Assembly (NCBI RefSeq): GCF_900162685.1
Contig: NZ_LT727827.1
Coordinates: 661,971-725,970 of the forward strand
Length of the DNA stretch: 64,000 nucleotides
Origin: Terribacillus halophilus
GTDB lineage: Bacteria; Bacillota; Bacilli; Bacillales; Amphibacillaceae
Direction of reading: 5' to 3'
Shown: piece by piece, positions 37,419 to 46,792 of the stretch
How the letters are laid out: every line of letters starts with the position of its first letter
Position numbering within the stretch: position 1 is the first letter of the stretch
Notes under the pieces: model-generated
The model's input: only the letters and a program-made list of their open reading frames with translations
Told to the model about the DNA's origin: nothing
Databases searched by the model: none
Translations under genes and position numbers: made by a program

Positions 37419-38621
37419 TTATGATGATACTTGATTGTATTCACGGACATCTATTTTTCCAGTGACAGCTTCATAGATGAGAGATTGGCGGTATTCCTTT
37501 AAATTGTTAATTTGTTGTTTAATTTCTATGATTATTTCAGAGATTTTAGTGGTTTTACTCTCTAACAACTCAACAATTTGTTTTTGTTCATTCAAGTGAG
37601 GTACCGCCCAAAACTCATTTTCAATATCAGTTCCTACAATACTTGGTAATGCTGTTTTTGTTACATGTAAATTCCACGGAAAGACATTAAACATATAATA
37701 AAACCATTTAGGCAACATCCCTTGATAAAACTTTGTAAAATACATTGTATCAACAGTCCAAAATTCCCCTTCGACATAAATGGGCTTGCCTATTGTTCCT
37801 TTTCGGCCAAATAAAACTGATTGTCCATTGTATAGAAAATTGTCAGTTTTTTTAAAAACCCCTCCTGATCCAAAAACATTTACTCCTCCTGGATCGTCAA
37901 CGCCTACCTCACTTTGTATCTCTCTTCCGTTCATGACCTTCAAACATCTTTTTAACTTTATTAAATCCCAATGCTCAGGTATCTCCCCAATCCAATCCAC
38001 ACCAGAATCCTTCATTTTTACATCAGGATTTAACCCTTTTGTTACCGCTTCGCTAATAATTGCTTGCCGTTTTTCCTCAAGTAATGTGATGAGCTTTTCT
38101 TTGTCGGTTATGAGTAAGTCTATCTCAGTGGTTTTATTATCCAATAGTTTAACTATTTCCTGTTGTTCACGTAGATCTGGTACGGCCCAAAACTCATTCT
38201 CTATATCAGTACCTACAATACTAGGCAATGCAGTTTTTGTCGTATATAAGTCCCAAGGGAACACATTAAACATATAATAAAACCACTTCGGCTGCATTCC
38301 TTTATGAAATTTCGTGTAATACATTGTATCCACTGTCCAAAACTTTCCGTCGACGTATAATGGTTTTCCAATAGTTCCTTTTCGACCGAACAAAACTGAT
38401 TGTCCATTATATAAAAATTGATTAGTTTTTTTAAAAACCCCTCCGGAACCGAAAACATTTATTCCTTCTGAATCGTTAATATCTATTTCATTTCGTATTT
38501 CTTTTCCATTCATTATCTTAAAACTTCTTTTTAATTTTATTAAATTCCAATGCTCCGGTATCTGCCCTATCCATTCAACCCCACTATCTTTATACGATGG
38601 GTATTTCTTTATTATTTCCAT
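37419..38621 (-). CDS. hsdS: Type I specificity subunit HsdS with two near-identical recognition domains
   Basis: A 400-residue specificity subunit with the usual plan: TRD1 (about 15-155), a conserved spacer helix, TRD2 (about 205-345) and a C-terminal helix. Each half starts with KDSGV(E/D)WIG(Q/E)IPEHW. Unusually, the two TRDs are about 80 percent identical by eye; FGSGGVFKKT, NGQSVLFGRKGTIGKP and SIVGTDIENEFWAVP occur in both. Normal HsdS proteins carry different TRDs and read a bipartite asymmetric site. This one should read a site whose two halves are inverted copies. The start overlaps the hsdM stop by one base. Confidence 0.95.
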   Translation of the reverse strand: MEIIKKYPSYKDSGVEWIGQIPEHWNLIKLKRSFKIMNGKEIRNEIDINDSEGINVFGSGGVFKKTNQFLYNGQSVLFGRKGTIGKPLYVDGKFWTVDTMYYTKFHKGMQPKWFYYMFNVFPWDLYTTKTALPSIVGTDIENEFWAVPDLREQQEIVKLLDNKTTEIDLLITDKEKLITLLEEKRQAIISEAVTKGLNPDVKMKDSGVDWIGEIPEHWDLIKLKRCLKVMNGREIQSEVGVDDPGGVNVFGSGGVFKKTDNFLYNGQSVLFGRKGTIGKPIYVEGEFWTVDTMYFTKFYQGMLPKWFYYMFNVFPWNLHVTKTALPSIVGTDIENEFWAVPHLNEQKQIVELLESKTTKISEIIIEIKQQINNLKEYRQSLIYEAVTGKIDVREYNQVSS

Positions 38622-40630
38622 TATCCCATCACCTTCTTCAACTTCTCCAAAATACTCTCTTCCAACTCTTTTATCTCTTCTTTTATCTCTTCTGAACTTC
38701 TCAATTTCGTATATTCATAAAAGTGACGTGTAAACGGAATTTCATAACCTACTTTTGTCTTAGATTCATCAACCCAAGCATCTGGAACATGTGGCTTTAC
38801 TTCTCTTTCAAAGTAATCATGAATAGATTCTTTCAATGGTACAATCTCCGTATCACGTAAGTCCGCATCTGGTTCAGGGGTTCCTTTACTATCTACGCAA
38901 ATATCAGCTGTATCGTCTTTCTCAGACAACGCAGCTAGAATAGCTTTAAATAAAGGGGCACCAACCTTGATATCGTTTTCTTTAAACTTCTTCTTCAGCT
39001 TCTTCGTGAACTCTTCTCTATTTTTATATGTCTCATCCGATTTCATTGCTAGCAAAGCATTCACTATGGCTCTTTGCTGTTGTTTACCTAACTCTATAGC
39101 CTCTAAACCAGCCTCGCCTTTTTTCTTAGACTTTGCTAAGTTTGCAAAAGCAGTCTGATTATTTAATTCTTCTACTCTTTCTTCGTTAATCTTGAAGTTT
39201 AATCGCAACGGTCTTTCTACTGTAATCTTTTGATAACCAAAGTCTTCATTATCAAAAATCTTTACCTGCTTACCTTCTTTAAAATCTCCATACAATCTAA
39301 TTATTTCAGCAATGTGCTCCTCCGATAGTTCCTTTCGTTTGCTACCTAAACTCTTTCTCATCTTTTGATAGAACTCTACGGCATTTACAAGTTGAATTTT
39401 CCCTTTACGAAATGGACTCTTGTTATTAGTTAGTATCCATACATAAGTTGAAATCCCAGTATTGTAGAAAAGGTCCGTTGGCATAGCAACAATTCCTTCA
39501 ACCAGATCGTTCTCGATTAAATATCTACGTATTTCAGACTCTCCACTTCCCGCATCACCAGTAAATAAAGGAGACCCATTCATGATAATGGCAAGACGGG
39601 ATCCCTTTGGATTATCTTCTGTTACGGGTTTCATCTTGGATACAAGATGTTGTAAGAAAAGAAGTTGTCCATCATTTATACGAGGCAGACCTGCTCCGAA
39701 TCTTCCATTATAACCCTTTTCCTCATATTCAGCCTTCACCGCTTTTTCTGCTGGCTTCCATTCCACTCCATATGGTGGATTAGTTATTAGATAGTCAAAG
39801 GTCATTTCAGAGAAGGCATCATTTGATAAGGTGTTCCCAAATCGAATATTTTTGGCTTCCTCGCCCTTAATCAAAACATCAGCCTTACTAATCGCATAGG
39901 ATTCCTCGTTGAATTCTTGTGCAAAAAATTCTAATTCGGCTGTTGGGTTTAATTCCTTTAAATATTCTTGTGCAACTGAGCCCATACCACCTGTACCTGC
40001 ACATGAATCGTATAATGTTTGTGTTATCCCTTGTTTCGTTAAGATATCTTCATCATCTAAGAATAATAGATTTACCATCAAACGCACGACCTCACGAGGA
40101 GTGTAATGATCACCAGCCTCTGCATGCTCACTGAAACGACGAATTAACTCTTCAAATATGTATCCCATTTCTACATTAGATACAATACTTGGATGTAAGT
40201 CTATTTCGCCAAAACGTTTCACAACCAGATAAAGTAAATCATTGCGTTCCATCTTATCTATTTGCTTATCAAAGTCGAAATACTCAATGATGTCTCTTGC
40301 TGTCTTAGAAAATCCATTTATATAATCACGCAAGTTATCAGCTATGTTATCTGCATCACTTAGTAATTTTGAAAAATCATAGTTACTTACATTACTAAAT
40401 CTTTGCTTTGCCACTCGGTTTAGTATTTCATCCCTAGACTCTTCTGGCATGTTTTTAAATTGCTCATATTTGTCTAGTACATCTTCTTTAGTGCTATCCA
40501 GCACGCTGTCAAAACGTCTTAATACAGCCATCGGTAAAACTACTTTCCCGTAATCTTCTGGCTTATATGGGCCTCTAAGCAGCTCTGCTATAGACCAAAT
40601 AAAAGAAACTTTTTCTTGAAAATTTATCAT
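38621..40630 (-). CDS. hsdM: Type I methyltransferase HsdM
   Basis: This 669-residue N6-adenine methyltransferase subunit has an N-terminal helical domain (WSIAELLRGPYKPEDYG). SAM-binding motif I is CAGTGGMGSVAQ and catalytic motif IV is NPPYGVEW. The long C-terminal part contacts HsdS. It heads the operon hsdM-hsdS-hsdR. It methylates the site set by HsdS, protecting host DNA. It is longer than the common 500-residue HsdM, with an extended C-terminal region, but no lesion is evident. Confidence 0.95.
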   Translation of the reverse strand: MINFQEKVSFIWSIAELLRGPYKPEDYGKVVLPMAVLRRFDSVLDSTKEDVLDKYEQFKNMPEESRDEILNRVAKQRFSNVSNYDFSKLLSDADNIADNLRDYINGFSKTARDIIEYFDFDKQIDKMERNDLLYLVVKRFGEIDLHPSIVSNVEMGYIFEELIRRFSEHAEAGDHYTPREVVRLMVNLLFLDDEDILTKQGITQTLYDSCAGTGGMGSVAQEYLKELNPTAELEFFAQEFNEESYAISKADVLIKGEEAKNIRFGNTLSNDAFSEMTFDYLITNPPYGVEWKPAEKAVKAEYEEKGYNGRFGAGLPRINDGQLLFLQHLVSKMKPVTEDNPKGSRLAIIMNGSPLFTGDAGSGESEIRRYLIENDLVEGIVAMPTDLFYNTGISTYVWILTNNKSPFRKGKIQLVNAVEFYQKMRKSLGSKRKELSEEHIAEIIRLYGDFKEGKQVKIFDNEDFGYQKITVERPLRLNFKINEERVEELNNQTAFANLAKSKKKGEAGLEAIELGKQQQRAIVNALLAMKSDETYKNREEFTKKLKKKFKENDIKVGAPLFKAILAALSEKDDTADICVDSKGTPEPDADLRDTEIVPLKESIHDYFEREVKPHVPDAWVDESKTKVGYEIPFTRHFYEYTKLRSSEEIKEEIKELEESILEKLKKVMG

Positions 40631-40965
40631 TTGTATACTCCTCGATGTTAATTGCTTCTTAATGAATCCAATACTTTTATACTACCAAATTTTTGAACAA
40701 ATAATAAGATAGTAAGCGCAATTTACTTATTTAGGAAAGCATAGTTTAATTATAAGTGTCGTTCGTATTGTTTAAAGACTTCTTGTTCATTGAATGTATA
40801 GAATTGCTTTAACTTTTCTATATCTGCTTGTAGCATGCAGTCTTTTCGTTCTGCATAAGTACTCCCATATAAGAGGAGAAAAATGTCCACTTTAGATAAT
40901 TACTTCAACACTATTAACAGAATTACCGCAAATCTATCCACATCACAACAAAAATAGAAGGCTCA
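40631..40965 (-). pseudogene. Gap containing a gene remnant
   Basis: Between hsdM and the replication gene, the leftward strand at about 40752-40880 reads STYAERKDCMLQADIEKLKQ, then FYTFNEQEVFKQYERHL and a stop, with no start codon in a sensible place. It looks like the 3' tail of a lost gene. A GAAGGCT/AGCCTTC hairpin at about 40956-40981 overlaps the stop of the next gene. Confidence 0.35.
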
Positions 40966-42567
40966 TTAAACTAAGCCTTCCTTTTCCATCTCTCTCATTC
41001 TTCTTTGCAATGTCTTGGGTTTAATACTTAGTATATTGCTGATTTCTTTTTTCTTGATTCCTTCATCCCATAAAGCCTTTATTTCCAGCTTCTCTGCTTC
41101 AATTAATGACCTTTTGCTTATAATCGGATTTCCATAAGCTTCTTCTCGATACCGCCTAGACTTATTCACTCTATTTCTCCGCTTTTTCTCTGTACTGCTG
41201 ATTATAGTCTTTAAATTCAACTTCTCTTCCAGCTCTGGAGTAATGCTAAGCCTCTCCAATATGTTTTTACTCTTGTAAGCATACTGTTTTCTTTCAACAT
41301 TTCGGGTGTCTTGCTCAATGAGGGGTTCTTTTAAGGGGGATTTAAAGCGGTTGTTAAGATCAAACATCATATCTTTTGCTTCTTCAGACGTGTATCCGGC
41401 CATTATAGCTTGCGAGCGAACCGTGAAGCAGAGAAACCTCCTTCCATCTAGGTCGCCATTGAAATAGTCTACAATGCGAAAGAAATCATTTAACCTTTTT
41501 ATATTTAAGGTATAGGTACCGGGAAGATATCTGATTTTACTTTTTCCTTTCCGTTTAGCCTTCCAATCATAATACCAGTCTGGGAGAGGGTCTAACCACT
41601 CCTCTTTTATAGTTTCAATTTCATAACTATATCCAAACATCTCTAACTGAATTTTACTCCCGTCTTTGCTATTGATGCTGCCAGGTATTCTTCCATGGGA
41701 TGTAATAGGTTGACCTTCTGCTCCATATTGAGACAACCTTTTGGCAAATGTAGCAGATATTCTTGTAGCTACGTTTTTGGAAGAGCTTGAACCCTTTTTC
41801 ATGTAAAGGTCTTTTATCTTGTATAACAATCGTAGTTGATGTCCATATTCAATTGCGGAAGGGTGGGGAATAGTGTTACCAACTTCTTTTTCGAGGATAA
41901 GTTGGGACACTTGCTCAGGAGTTTTTTCTCTGTATCGAGGAATCTTTCGGTAATCCACGTCCACCTGTATTAACGGGATAGAAAACACGCTTTCTTCAGT
42001 CGCATTTTTCATTGTTTTAAAGGTTGATAAAGAATACATGAGATCATTGTTTCTTCTAAACCGATGGGAGTGTAGGATAGAGGTTAATTTGACTTTATCT
42101 TTTAAAGATTCAGCAGGTTGGAAGTAAGTATCTCCAGTCTCCTTATTCAGCAAATGAACGAAGACACTTGCATCAGTATCAAAAACAGATGAAAAGAATT
42201 CAGCCACCTCTGTTAGTCTTTTGTTTCGGGGTTCATATTTAATAGCCTTATCTTTATTGTTCTTTTTCTTCTTAACTCTTGCATCTGATAAATTTAACTT
42301 TTGATAAGCATATTCTCGTTGTTGCCAATAACCGAATTTAATTAGGTTACTATCTAAATCTTTTTTTGAGATACTTTTCAATGGTTGTAATAAGTCGTCG
42401 ATGCTCCTGGGCTCGTAAACGCAGTATACTTTCTTCGTTGTAACATCAAACCTCGGACTCATATTAGGGAACTTCATTAACTTTTCTTTATTTCTTTTAG
42501 AGTAATCCGCTATAGCCAGATCAGATTCTGACAATTGGTGTTCATATGACTTTTCCGCTAAGCACAT
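40966..42567 (-). CDS. Plasmid-type replication protein (primase-like)
   Basis: This 533-residue protein has a central region (about 195-330) containing LIQVDVDYR, then SHGRIPGSINSKDGSK. This arrangement resembles the catalytic core and nucleotide-binding RxPGSxNxK block of archaeo-eukaryotic-type primases in plasmid replication initiators. The C-terminus ends in an HTH (KKKEISNILSIKPKTLQRRM) that could bind the origin. It presumably started replication of an element now trapped in the island. The 167-bp repeat at 42725-42891, with iteron-like words, lies about 160 bp upstream of its start. Confidence 0.6.
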   Translation of the reverse strand: MCLAEKSYEHQLSESDLAIADYSKRNKEKLMKFPNMSPRFDVTTKKVYCVYEPRSIDDLLQPLKSISKKDLDSNLIKFGYWQQREYAYQKLNLSDARVKKKKNNKDKAIKYEPRNKRLTEVAEFFSSVFDTDASVFVHLLNKETGDTYFQPAESLKDKVKLTSILHSHRFRRNNDLMYSLSTFKTMKNATEESVFSIPLIQVDVDYRKIPRYREKTPEQVSQLILEKEVGNTIPHPSAIEYGHQLRLLYKIKDLYMKKGSSSSKNVATRISATFAKRLSQYGAEGQPITSHGRIPGSINSKDGSKIQLEMFGYSYEIETIKEEWLDPLPDWYYDWKAKRKGKSKIRYLPGTYTLNIKRLNDFFRIVDYFNGDLDGRRFLCFTVRSQAIMAGYTSEEAKDMMFDLNNRFKSPLKEPLIEQDTRNVERKQYAYKSKNILERLSITPELEEKLNLKTIISSTEKKRRNRVNKSRRYREEAYGNPIISKRSLIEAEKLEIKALWDEGIKKKEISNILSIKPKTLQRRMREMEKEGLV

Positions 42568-42724
42568 AACATATAAATCCTCTCTTGTTTTTTCATATCA
42601 TACTCTGAAGAAACAAGCCGTATATATTTTTTTACGTCTTAGCAGGTTCTAGTAATACTTTTTTATAAAGATTGATGGTGTACGAACGTTCTTGTAAAAC
42701 AACTAATATCCATATTACTTCGCT

Positions 42725-42891
42725 ATCATAAATTTACTCCCGTTTTGTCATTAGTCAAAACGACTAATACTTACACCATCCAAAAACGACAATATTTAAA
42801 ACTTCTGCCACAAACACCGTCCAAAACAGCAACTTTTTTGTCTATTGTCAAAACGCAGTTTAGTTGTACCGTTCTAAACTGCAGTTTACAA
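42725..42891. repeat. 167-bp repeat, copy B1 (iteron-like words)
   Basis: It shares about 95 percent identity with 43474-43640 in the same orientation. It opens with the dyad CGTTTTG-N8-CAAAACG, contains CAAAACGAC, CCAAAAACGAC, CCAAAACAGC and CAAAACGCAG, and ends with the palindrome AAACTGCAGTTT. Lying just upstream of the replication gene, it may be its origin/operator. An array of TnsB2 sites is the alternative. Confidence 0.7.
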
Positions 42892-42914
42892 GAAATAAGT
42901 CAATCTCAAGAATG

Positions 42915-43215
42915 CCAATCTTTTTTTGATTTACAGCACCTACAGCTATTACATCATCATAAGCAGTTGGATAGCTATATTCGTTTGTCTCAATGGAGCC
43001 ATCACCATTGTTACCTGTTCTGGGACATTAAGATTGACCGCTCTGGTAATAGCCTTTTCGAGTTCATATAAGTGGCTCGGAAAACTTAACGACATAGAGA
43101 TAATGTCTACCTTTTCTCTTTTCTCTATTTGGTCCACCCAAATCTAAAACATAATTAAAATCTTCAATTAGGCTAGATACAGTACCATTAGGATTTTCAT
43201 TATTGATTTTGAGGA
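42915..43215 (-). pseudogene. Subtilisin-like protease remnant 1
   Basis: On the leftward strand, KVDIISMSLSFPSHLYELEK matches the IxMSLG region of S8 proteases. After a frameshift, TGNNGDGSIETNEYSYPTAY and DDVIAVGAV match the oxyanion Asn block (AAGN) and the YPAxYxxVIAVGA block. Only a central segment survives, with neither the catalytic Asp/His nor the Ser region recognisable. It lies between the two 167-bp repeats. Confidence 0.65.
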
Positions 43216-43473
43216 ACCCACCCAATTTCTCGGAATCGCATCTTCGGAGACTTTAGATTGACTGCAGCACTTGTGGACCCTGTCATTCATCATGCCCATA
43301 TCCTAAATTTCACGGGTGACAGTTTTGAATTGCTCATACTCTATCGAGGAAAAACTAAAACTTTGGCTATGTATAATTATGTTGCAATCTTATGTACTTT
43401 TATCTTGCAAAATACAGCTCTCTCCTATGTATCCTGTATGGGGTTTAACTTACATGTAATTATTCCATTGGAA

Positions 43474-43640
43474 ATCATAAATTTACTCCCGTTTTGTCAT
43501 TAGTCAAAACGACTAATACTTATATCATCCAAAAACGGCAATATTCAAAACTTCTGCCACAAACATTGTCCAAAACAGCAACTTTTTTGTCTATTGTCAA
43601 AACGCTGTTTAGTTCTACCGTTCTAAACTGCAGTTTACAA
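43474..43640. repeat. 167-bp repeat, copy B2
   Basis: Direct repeat of 42725-42891, offset 749 bp, differing at roughly eight positions. It has the same opening dyad, CAAAACG words and closing AAACTGCAGTTT palindrome. It is followed by decayed DNA instead of a replication gene. Confidence 0.7.
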
Positions 43641-44680
43641 TTAATTCTGGTCCTGCAACAGCGCATTTCAGAGAAAACAAAATCTCAATCCATTAATCCA
43701 TGTTAACAAGGACAGTTTCTCCTACTCTCACCAAAAAAATCATATGTTCGATGTAAATTCCCTTAGATTCAATTCGTTCCTCTTGAGTGAGAGTACTAAA
43801 CCAATTTAATCATCTAGGTTTACTGATCTATTTAATACTATCTCGTCAAATCCTACTTCATTTCATATCACCAAATATATATTCACTAAACAATTCTCCA
43901 CTAATTGTGTTATGTAAGTCTGCTCCCACCTTCAAATACTAATTAATTTGTTATCAACGTCGCATATGCTCATAAATCACATCTAGGATAAATGAAGCCA
44001 GGACTTACTTTTGAACTTTTTGGTTAAAAAGTGCCTCATTTAATCAAACTCTGCTATTGGTATGAGTATTCTTGAATATATTTAACTCAATTGATACCTA
44101 TCTTAAATCATTTCACTCAAGGGCATCGTTCCTACTATATAAGACTACTAGTTTTATTATATATATTTGTATAGGGTTATGATTCGGGAATCCTGATTTA
44201 GTATTGATATTCTTAATTCATCTAACCTCCACTAATTTTCTGTGATACGTAAATTGGTTGAGACAGCTATAGACCAGCTTCTTTGAGTTGCTGCGAAATT
44301 ATTCTCGATTAAATCCCTTCCTCCTCATAGTTGCATCCTATAGGGTTTTGGCTTCAATCATATTGAAATTCAAGATATTAAAGACCTTGAACGCAACCTT
44401 CGCTTATATATTTCCATCACCTTTGTTACTCGTAGCTACGCTTGTAATAACAGGATTTTGATCCGTTTTTGTTATAATGGTGGTATATATCCTAATGTAT
44501 TATCTATTTATCCTCCAGCAATTTTGTCCTCAAACCAATTCAGATATAAGATAATTTAAATGAAAGTGTGGAAAGAAACGTAACTGAGTTTTGAGGCAAT
44601 AGGAGCACGATTAAAGCATGTAAATGCTCAACAATTTAAATAGGACGACCATTAAATGTATATTTAAGGTGGTGGTGTAT
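43641..44680 (-). pseudogene. Decayed region with gene scraps
   Basis: Short leftward open stretches in different frames at about 43695-43940 read VGADLHNTISGELFSEYIFG, GFDEIVLNRSVNLDD and STLTQEERIESKGIYIEHMI. They look like one former gene broken by several frameshifts; I do not recognise it. From about 43950 to 44680 I see no gene. One copy of the 26-bp TATAGGGTTATGATTCGG unit lies at 44170-44195. Confidence 0.4.
44170..44195 (+). repeat. GATTCGGGAATC unit, copy 1
   Basis: The 26-bp unit starts TATAGGGTTATG and contains the palindrome GATTCGGGAATC. A second copy lies in the same orientation at 46082 and an inverted one at 46571. With flanks, the match to the 46082 copy extends over 37 bp with one mismatch. 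Confidence 0.7.
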
Positions 44681-44848
44681 ATGATTAATAAAGTAAATAC
44701 AAAAAGAAAAAGCCTTAACTTACCACTTGCAAAAACATGCGAATCCAACGGTGTAAAAAGACTAAGAAAAGAAAATGCCTTATTGCTGAAAAGGATTCGA
44801 GAGCTTCAGTCTGGTCCATTTGGAATACACTCATGGTTTAAAAAATAG
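44681..44848 (+). CDS. Small GPF-motif protein 1
   Basis: This 55-residue basic protein has RLRKENALLLKRIRELQ, a short coiled-coil helix, followed by SGPFGIHSWFKK. The ending is shared with the protein at 47424 (LRKDNERLI, then DGPFKIKKFFK), so the two are paralogues. The ATG at 44681 has AAGGTGGTG upstream. Size and composition fit a regulator or a phage/plasmid accessory protein. No function is known to me. Confidence 0.5.
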   Translation: MINKVNTKRKSLNLPLAKTCESNGVKRLRKENALLLKRIRELQSGPFGIHSWFKK

Positions 44849-44975
44849 CTCACTCATTACTTTAAATGTAATGGAGTTGTTAGGATACAAAGAAGAGCAA
44901 TCCAATTGGGATTGCTCTTCGCTAACCTTCATCTTTATTACTATAAGGCTATGTGGCTTTCGTAACTCATGTCGC

Positions 44976-45272
44976 CTACTTATTCCTCTTTACCAACAGA
45001 TAAATTCCCACTCCAAAGGTTGCGATTCCAGGAATTATATAAAAGACAGATAACCCATAAAAACCAGTTATAGCCGTAACAATTAATAAAAGACTTGCAA
45101 TCAATGGACGTTTCTTCATTAACGAAGCTCCAATAATAGCACCAATGCCACTAACCATGCCTACCATTCCATCGTTTCCAAAACCATAAGAATCATCAAC
45201 AACTGCAAACAACTGCGCCAATAAAGATATTAAAAATCCTAAAACACCGCCAGTTATAGCTACTATTTTATA
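44976..45272 (-). pseudogene. Small membrane protein, start codon apparently lost
   Basis: The frame encodes four hydrophobic stretches (for example MVGMVSGIGAIIGASLM and IASLLLIVTAITGFYGL) ending in LVKRNK. It can be extended upstream of the TTG at 45221 through KIVAITGGVLGFLISLLAQL, which is a natural N-terminus behind AAGGAG. There the expected ATG reads ATAT, suggesting a start-codon lesion. Translation from TTG 45221 would give a shortened 81-residue product. It may be a remnant of a DUF4064-like membrane protein. Confidence 0.5.
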
Positions 45273-45446
45273 TTAATTTATCTCCTTTTGTTTTCTAAGA
45301 AAAAAGAAAACCTAGCAAGAAAAATATATCAAAACTTAAAAGTGACCAAGAAACTCCTCTTTAAAGCCCACAAGCGATAGAGAATTAAAAGGCTCATCAT
45401 CATTACTCATTCTTTGACACTTTCTAGTAAATAACTAAATTCTAAT

Positions 45447-45695
45447 TCACATATGAGCAATACCAAAACCTAATGTAAACACAATAAATATTGATAATAT
45501 TGCGCCATAAAAACTGAGCAAGATTATTCTTGGTCGTCCTTCACTAAATATGGCTGATAAAATCGCAAGTGATGCACCAAACATTAAAAATAACATTCCT
45601 ATAATTCCTGGCAATTTATAGACCACTGCAAGTTGAAATAAAGTAATAGTTAATATGAGCATAGCGACAGAGACAATCCATAAATATCCTCTCAA
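45447..45695 (-). CDS. Small three-span membrane protein
   Basis: This 82-residue, very hydrophobic protein has three predicted spans (WIVSVAMLILTITLFQLAV, GIIGMLFLMFGASLAILSA, LSFYGAILSIFIVFTLGF). It starts with TTG at 45695, six bases after GGGAGG. The family is not recognised. It neighbours another small membrane protein, in the same direction, in a decayed zone. Confidence 0.55.
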   Translation of the reverse strand: MRGYLWIVSVAMLILTITLFQLAVVYKLPGIIGMLFLMFGASLAILSAIFSEGRPRIILLSFYGAILSIFIVFTLGFGIAHM

Positions 45696-45924
45696 TGTGA
45701 ATCCTCCCTATAATTCCTTTTCTTTCCATTATATTACCGTATGCTTTAAATTTATTGGGATTACCTTGTTAAACAATTAAAAGCACTCATATTGTGATCA
45801 ATAGAAAATCCAAGGTTTCCAAGTAAGATAGTGCATTGAGGGATATTTCGCATTCGTTAAAACACCATTATTTAACGTATAAGTAAATCTTTTTGTTGGT
45901 GTTTGATAAGAAGACCAATCCGTT

Positions 45925-46040
45925 TTACTGATTAAATGCACCTACCGCTATTACATCTTCATAAGCAGCGGGATAACTATTTTCGTTTGTTTCTAATAAT
46001 CCACTCCCCACAACTATAACTTTCAAATCAAGGATATGCT
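45925..46040 (-). pseudogene. Subtilisin-like protease remnant 2
   Basis: KVIVVGSGLLETNENSYPAA, then YEDVIAVGAFNQ, matches the same S8 protease segment as the remnant at 42915 (NEYSYPTAYDDVIAVGAV). The downstream DNA (about 45795-45920) is open in another frame (FTYTLNNGVLTNAKYPSMHY) and seems unrelated. Only this scrap survives, so the gene is dead. Confidence 0.6.
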
Positions 46041-46081
46041 CTTCATGTATAATACCTAAAAAATATTTTGTTATATACTTG

Positions 46082-46107
46082 TATAGGGTTATGATTCGGG
46101 AATCCTG
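46082..46107 (+). repeat. GATTCGGGAATC unit, copy 2
   Basis: Same orientation as 44170 and inverted relative to 46571. With the latter it brackets the HTH gene at 46162-46443, giving a 515-bp unit with inverted ends, like a small non-autonomous element. Confidence 0.7.
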
Positions 46108-46161
46108 ATTCAAATAAATAGAAAAGGCTGCGCACTTTGCGTCACAGCCTTTTTGGTGCAA

Positions 46162-46443
46162 TTAATCTGTAATTTTTTTCAATGCTTCTTTATTCCGAAT
46201 AACAGCCTTTAAATATTTTTCTGCCTCTTGTTCCATGCCAAAACCATTTAGTAAGATGTTCAGTTTTGTAGTCAATTCACATCCTCTATACCCTTTTACT
46301 AAGCGAAATATATAACTAGGGGACAGATTTGTTCTTTCCGATATTTCATGCAAACTATAACCTCGTTTTTTCTTTAAAATTTCAACTAATTCTCCAAATC
46401 GTTCATCAATCATCTGGACTATATCAACCTCTGCGTGTCCCAT
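46162..46443 (-). CDS. Xre-family HTH regulator
   Basis: This 93-residue protein has a Cro/CI-type helix-turn-helix (YSLHEISERTNLSPSYIFRL, about residues 32-51). The short C-terminal helical part (EKYLKAVIRNKEALKKITD) suits dimerisation. It is framed by inverted 26-bp repeats. It may regulate a mobile element; the target is unknown. A TTTCGGGAGG-like site (GGAGGGAAAG) precedes the ATG. Confidence 0.75.
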   Translation of the reverse strand: MGHAEVDIVQMIDERFGELVEILKKKRGYSLHEISERTNLSPSYIFRLVKGYRGCELTTKLNILLNGFGMEQEAEKYLKAVIRNKEALKKITD

Positions 46444-46792
46444 TCTTTCCCTCCTAAGAATTGCAATTATGCAATACCTGTCTTTTAATACCTCTTATAC
46501 TAAGCAATACAAATAAAATAATTACTCATTGAGAGGTTTAATTAATAGGAGAGGGCGTACTTTTTAAAAACAGGATTCCCGAATCATAACCCTATATAAA
46601 TTATTTACTAAATTTTGCTACCAGCTTCTAATAAAAGCTCCCCATGAGTTTGATAATACACATAGACTAAAGAGCTAGAACAGCCTGCTACAATTTGCTA
46701 TTATTATTTTACTAATCGCCGCATATATTAAGGAAACCTTTGCTTTTACATTAACTTTCCCCAGCAATATATACCCTCTGCCATCAGGTATA
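46444..46792. other. Non-coding gap
   Basis: It contains the inverted 26-bp unit at 46571-46596. Nothing else is recognised. Confidence 0.4.
46571..46596 (-). repeat. GATTCGGGAATC unit, copy 3 (inverted)
   Basis: CAGGATTCCCGAATCATAAC followed by CCTATA is the exact reverse complement of the 26-bp unit at 46082. Confidence 0.7.
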
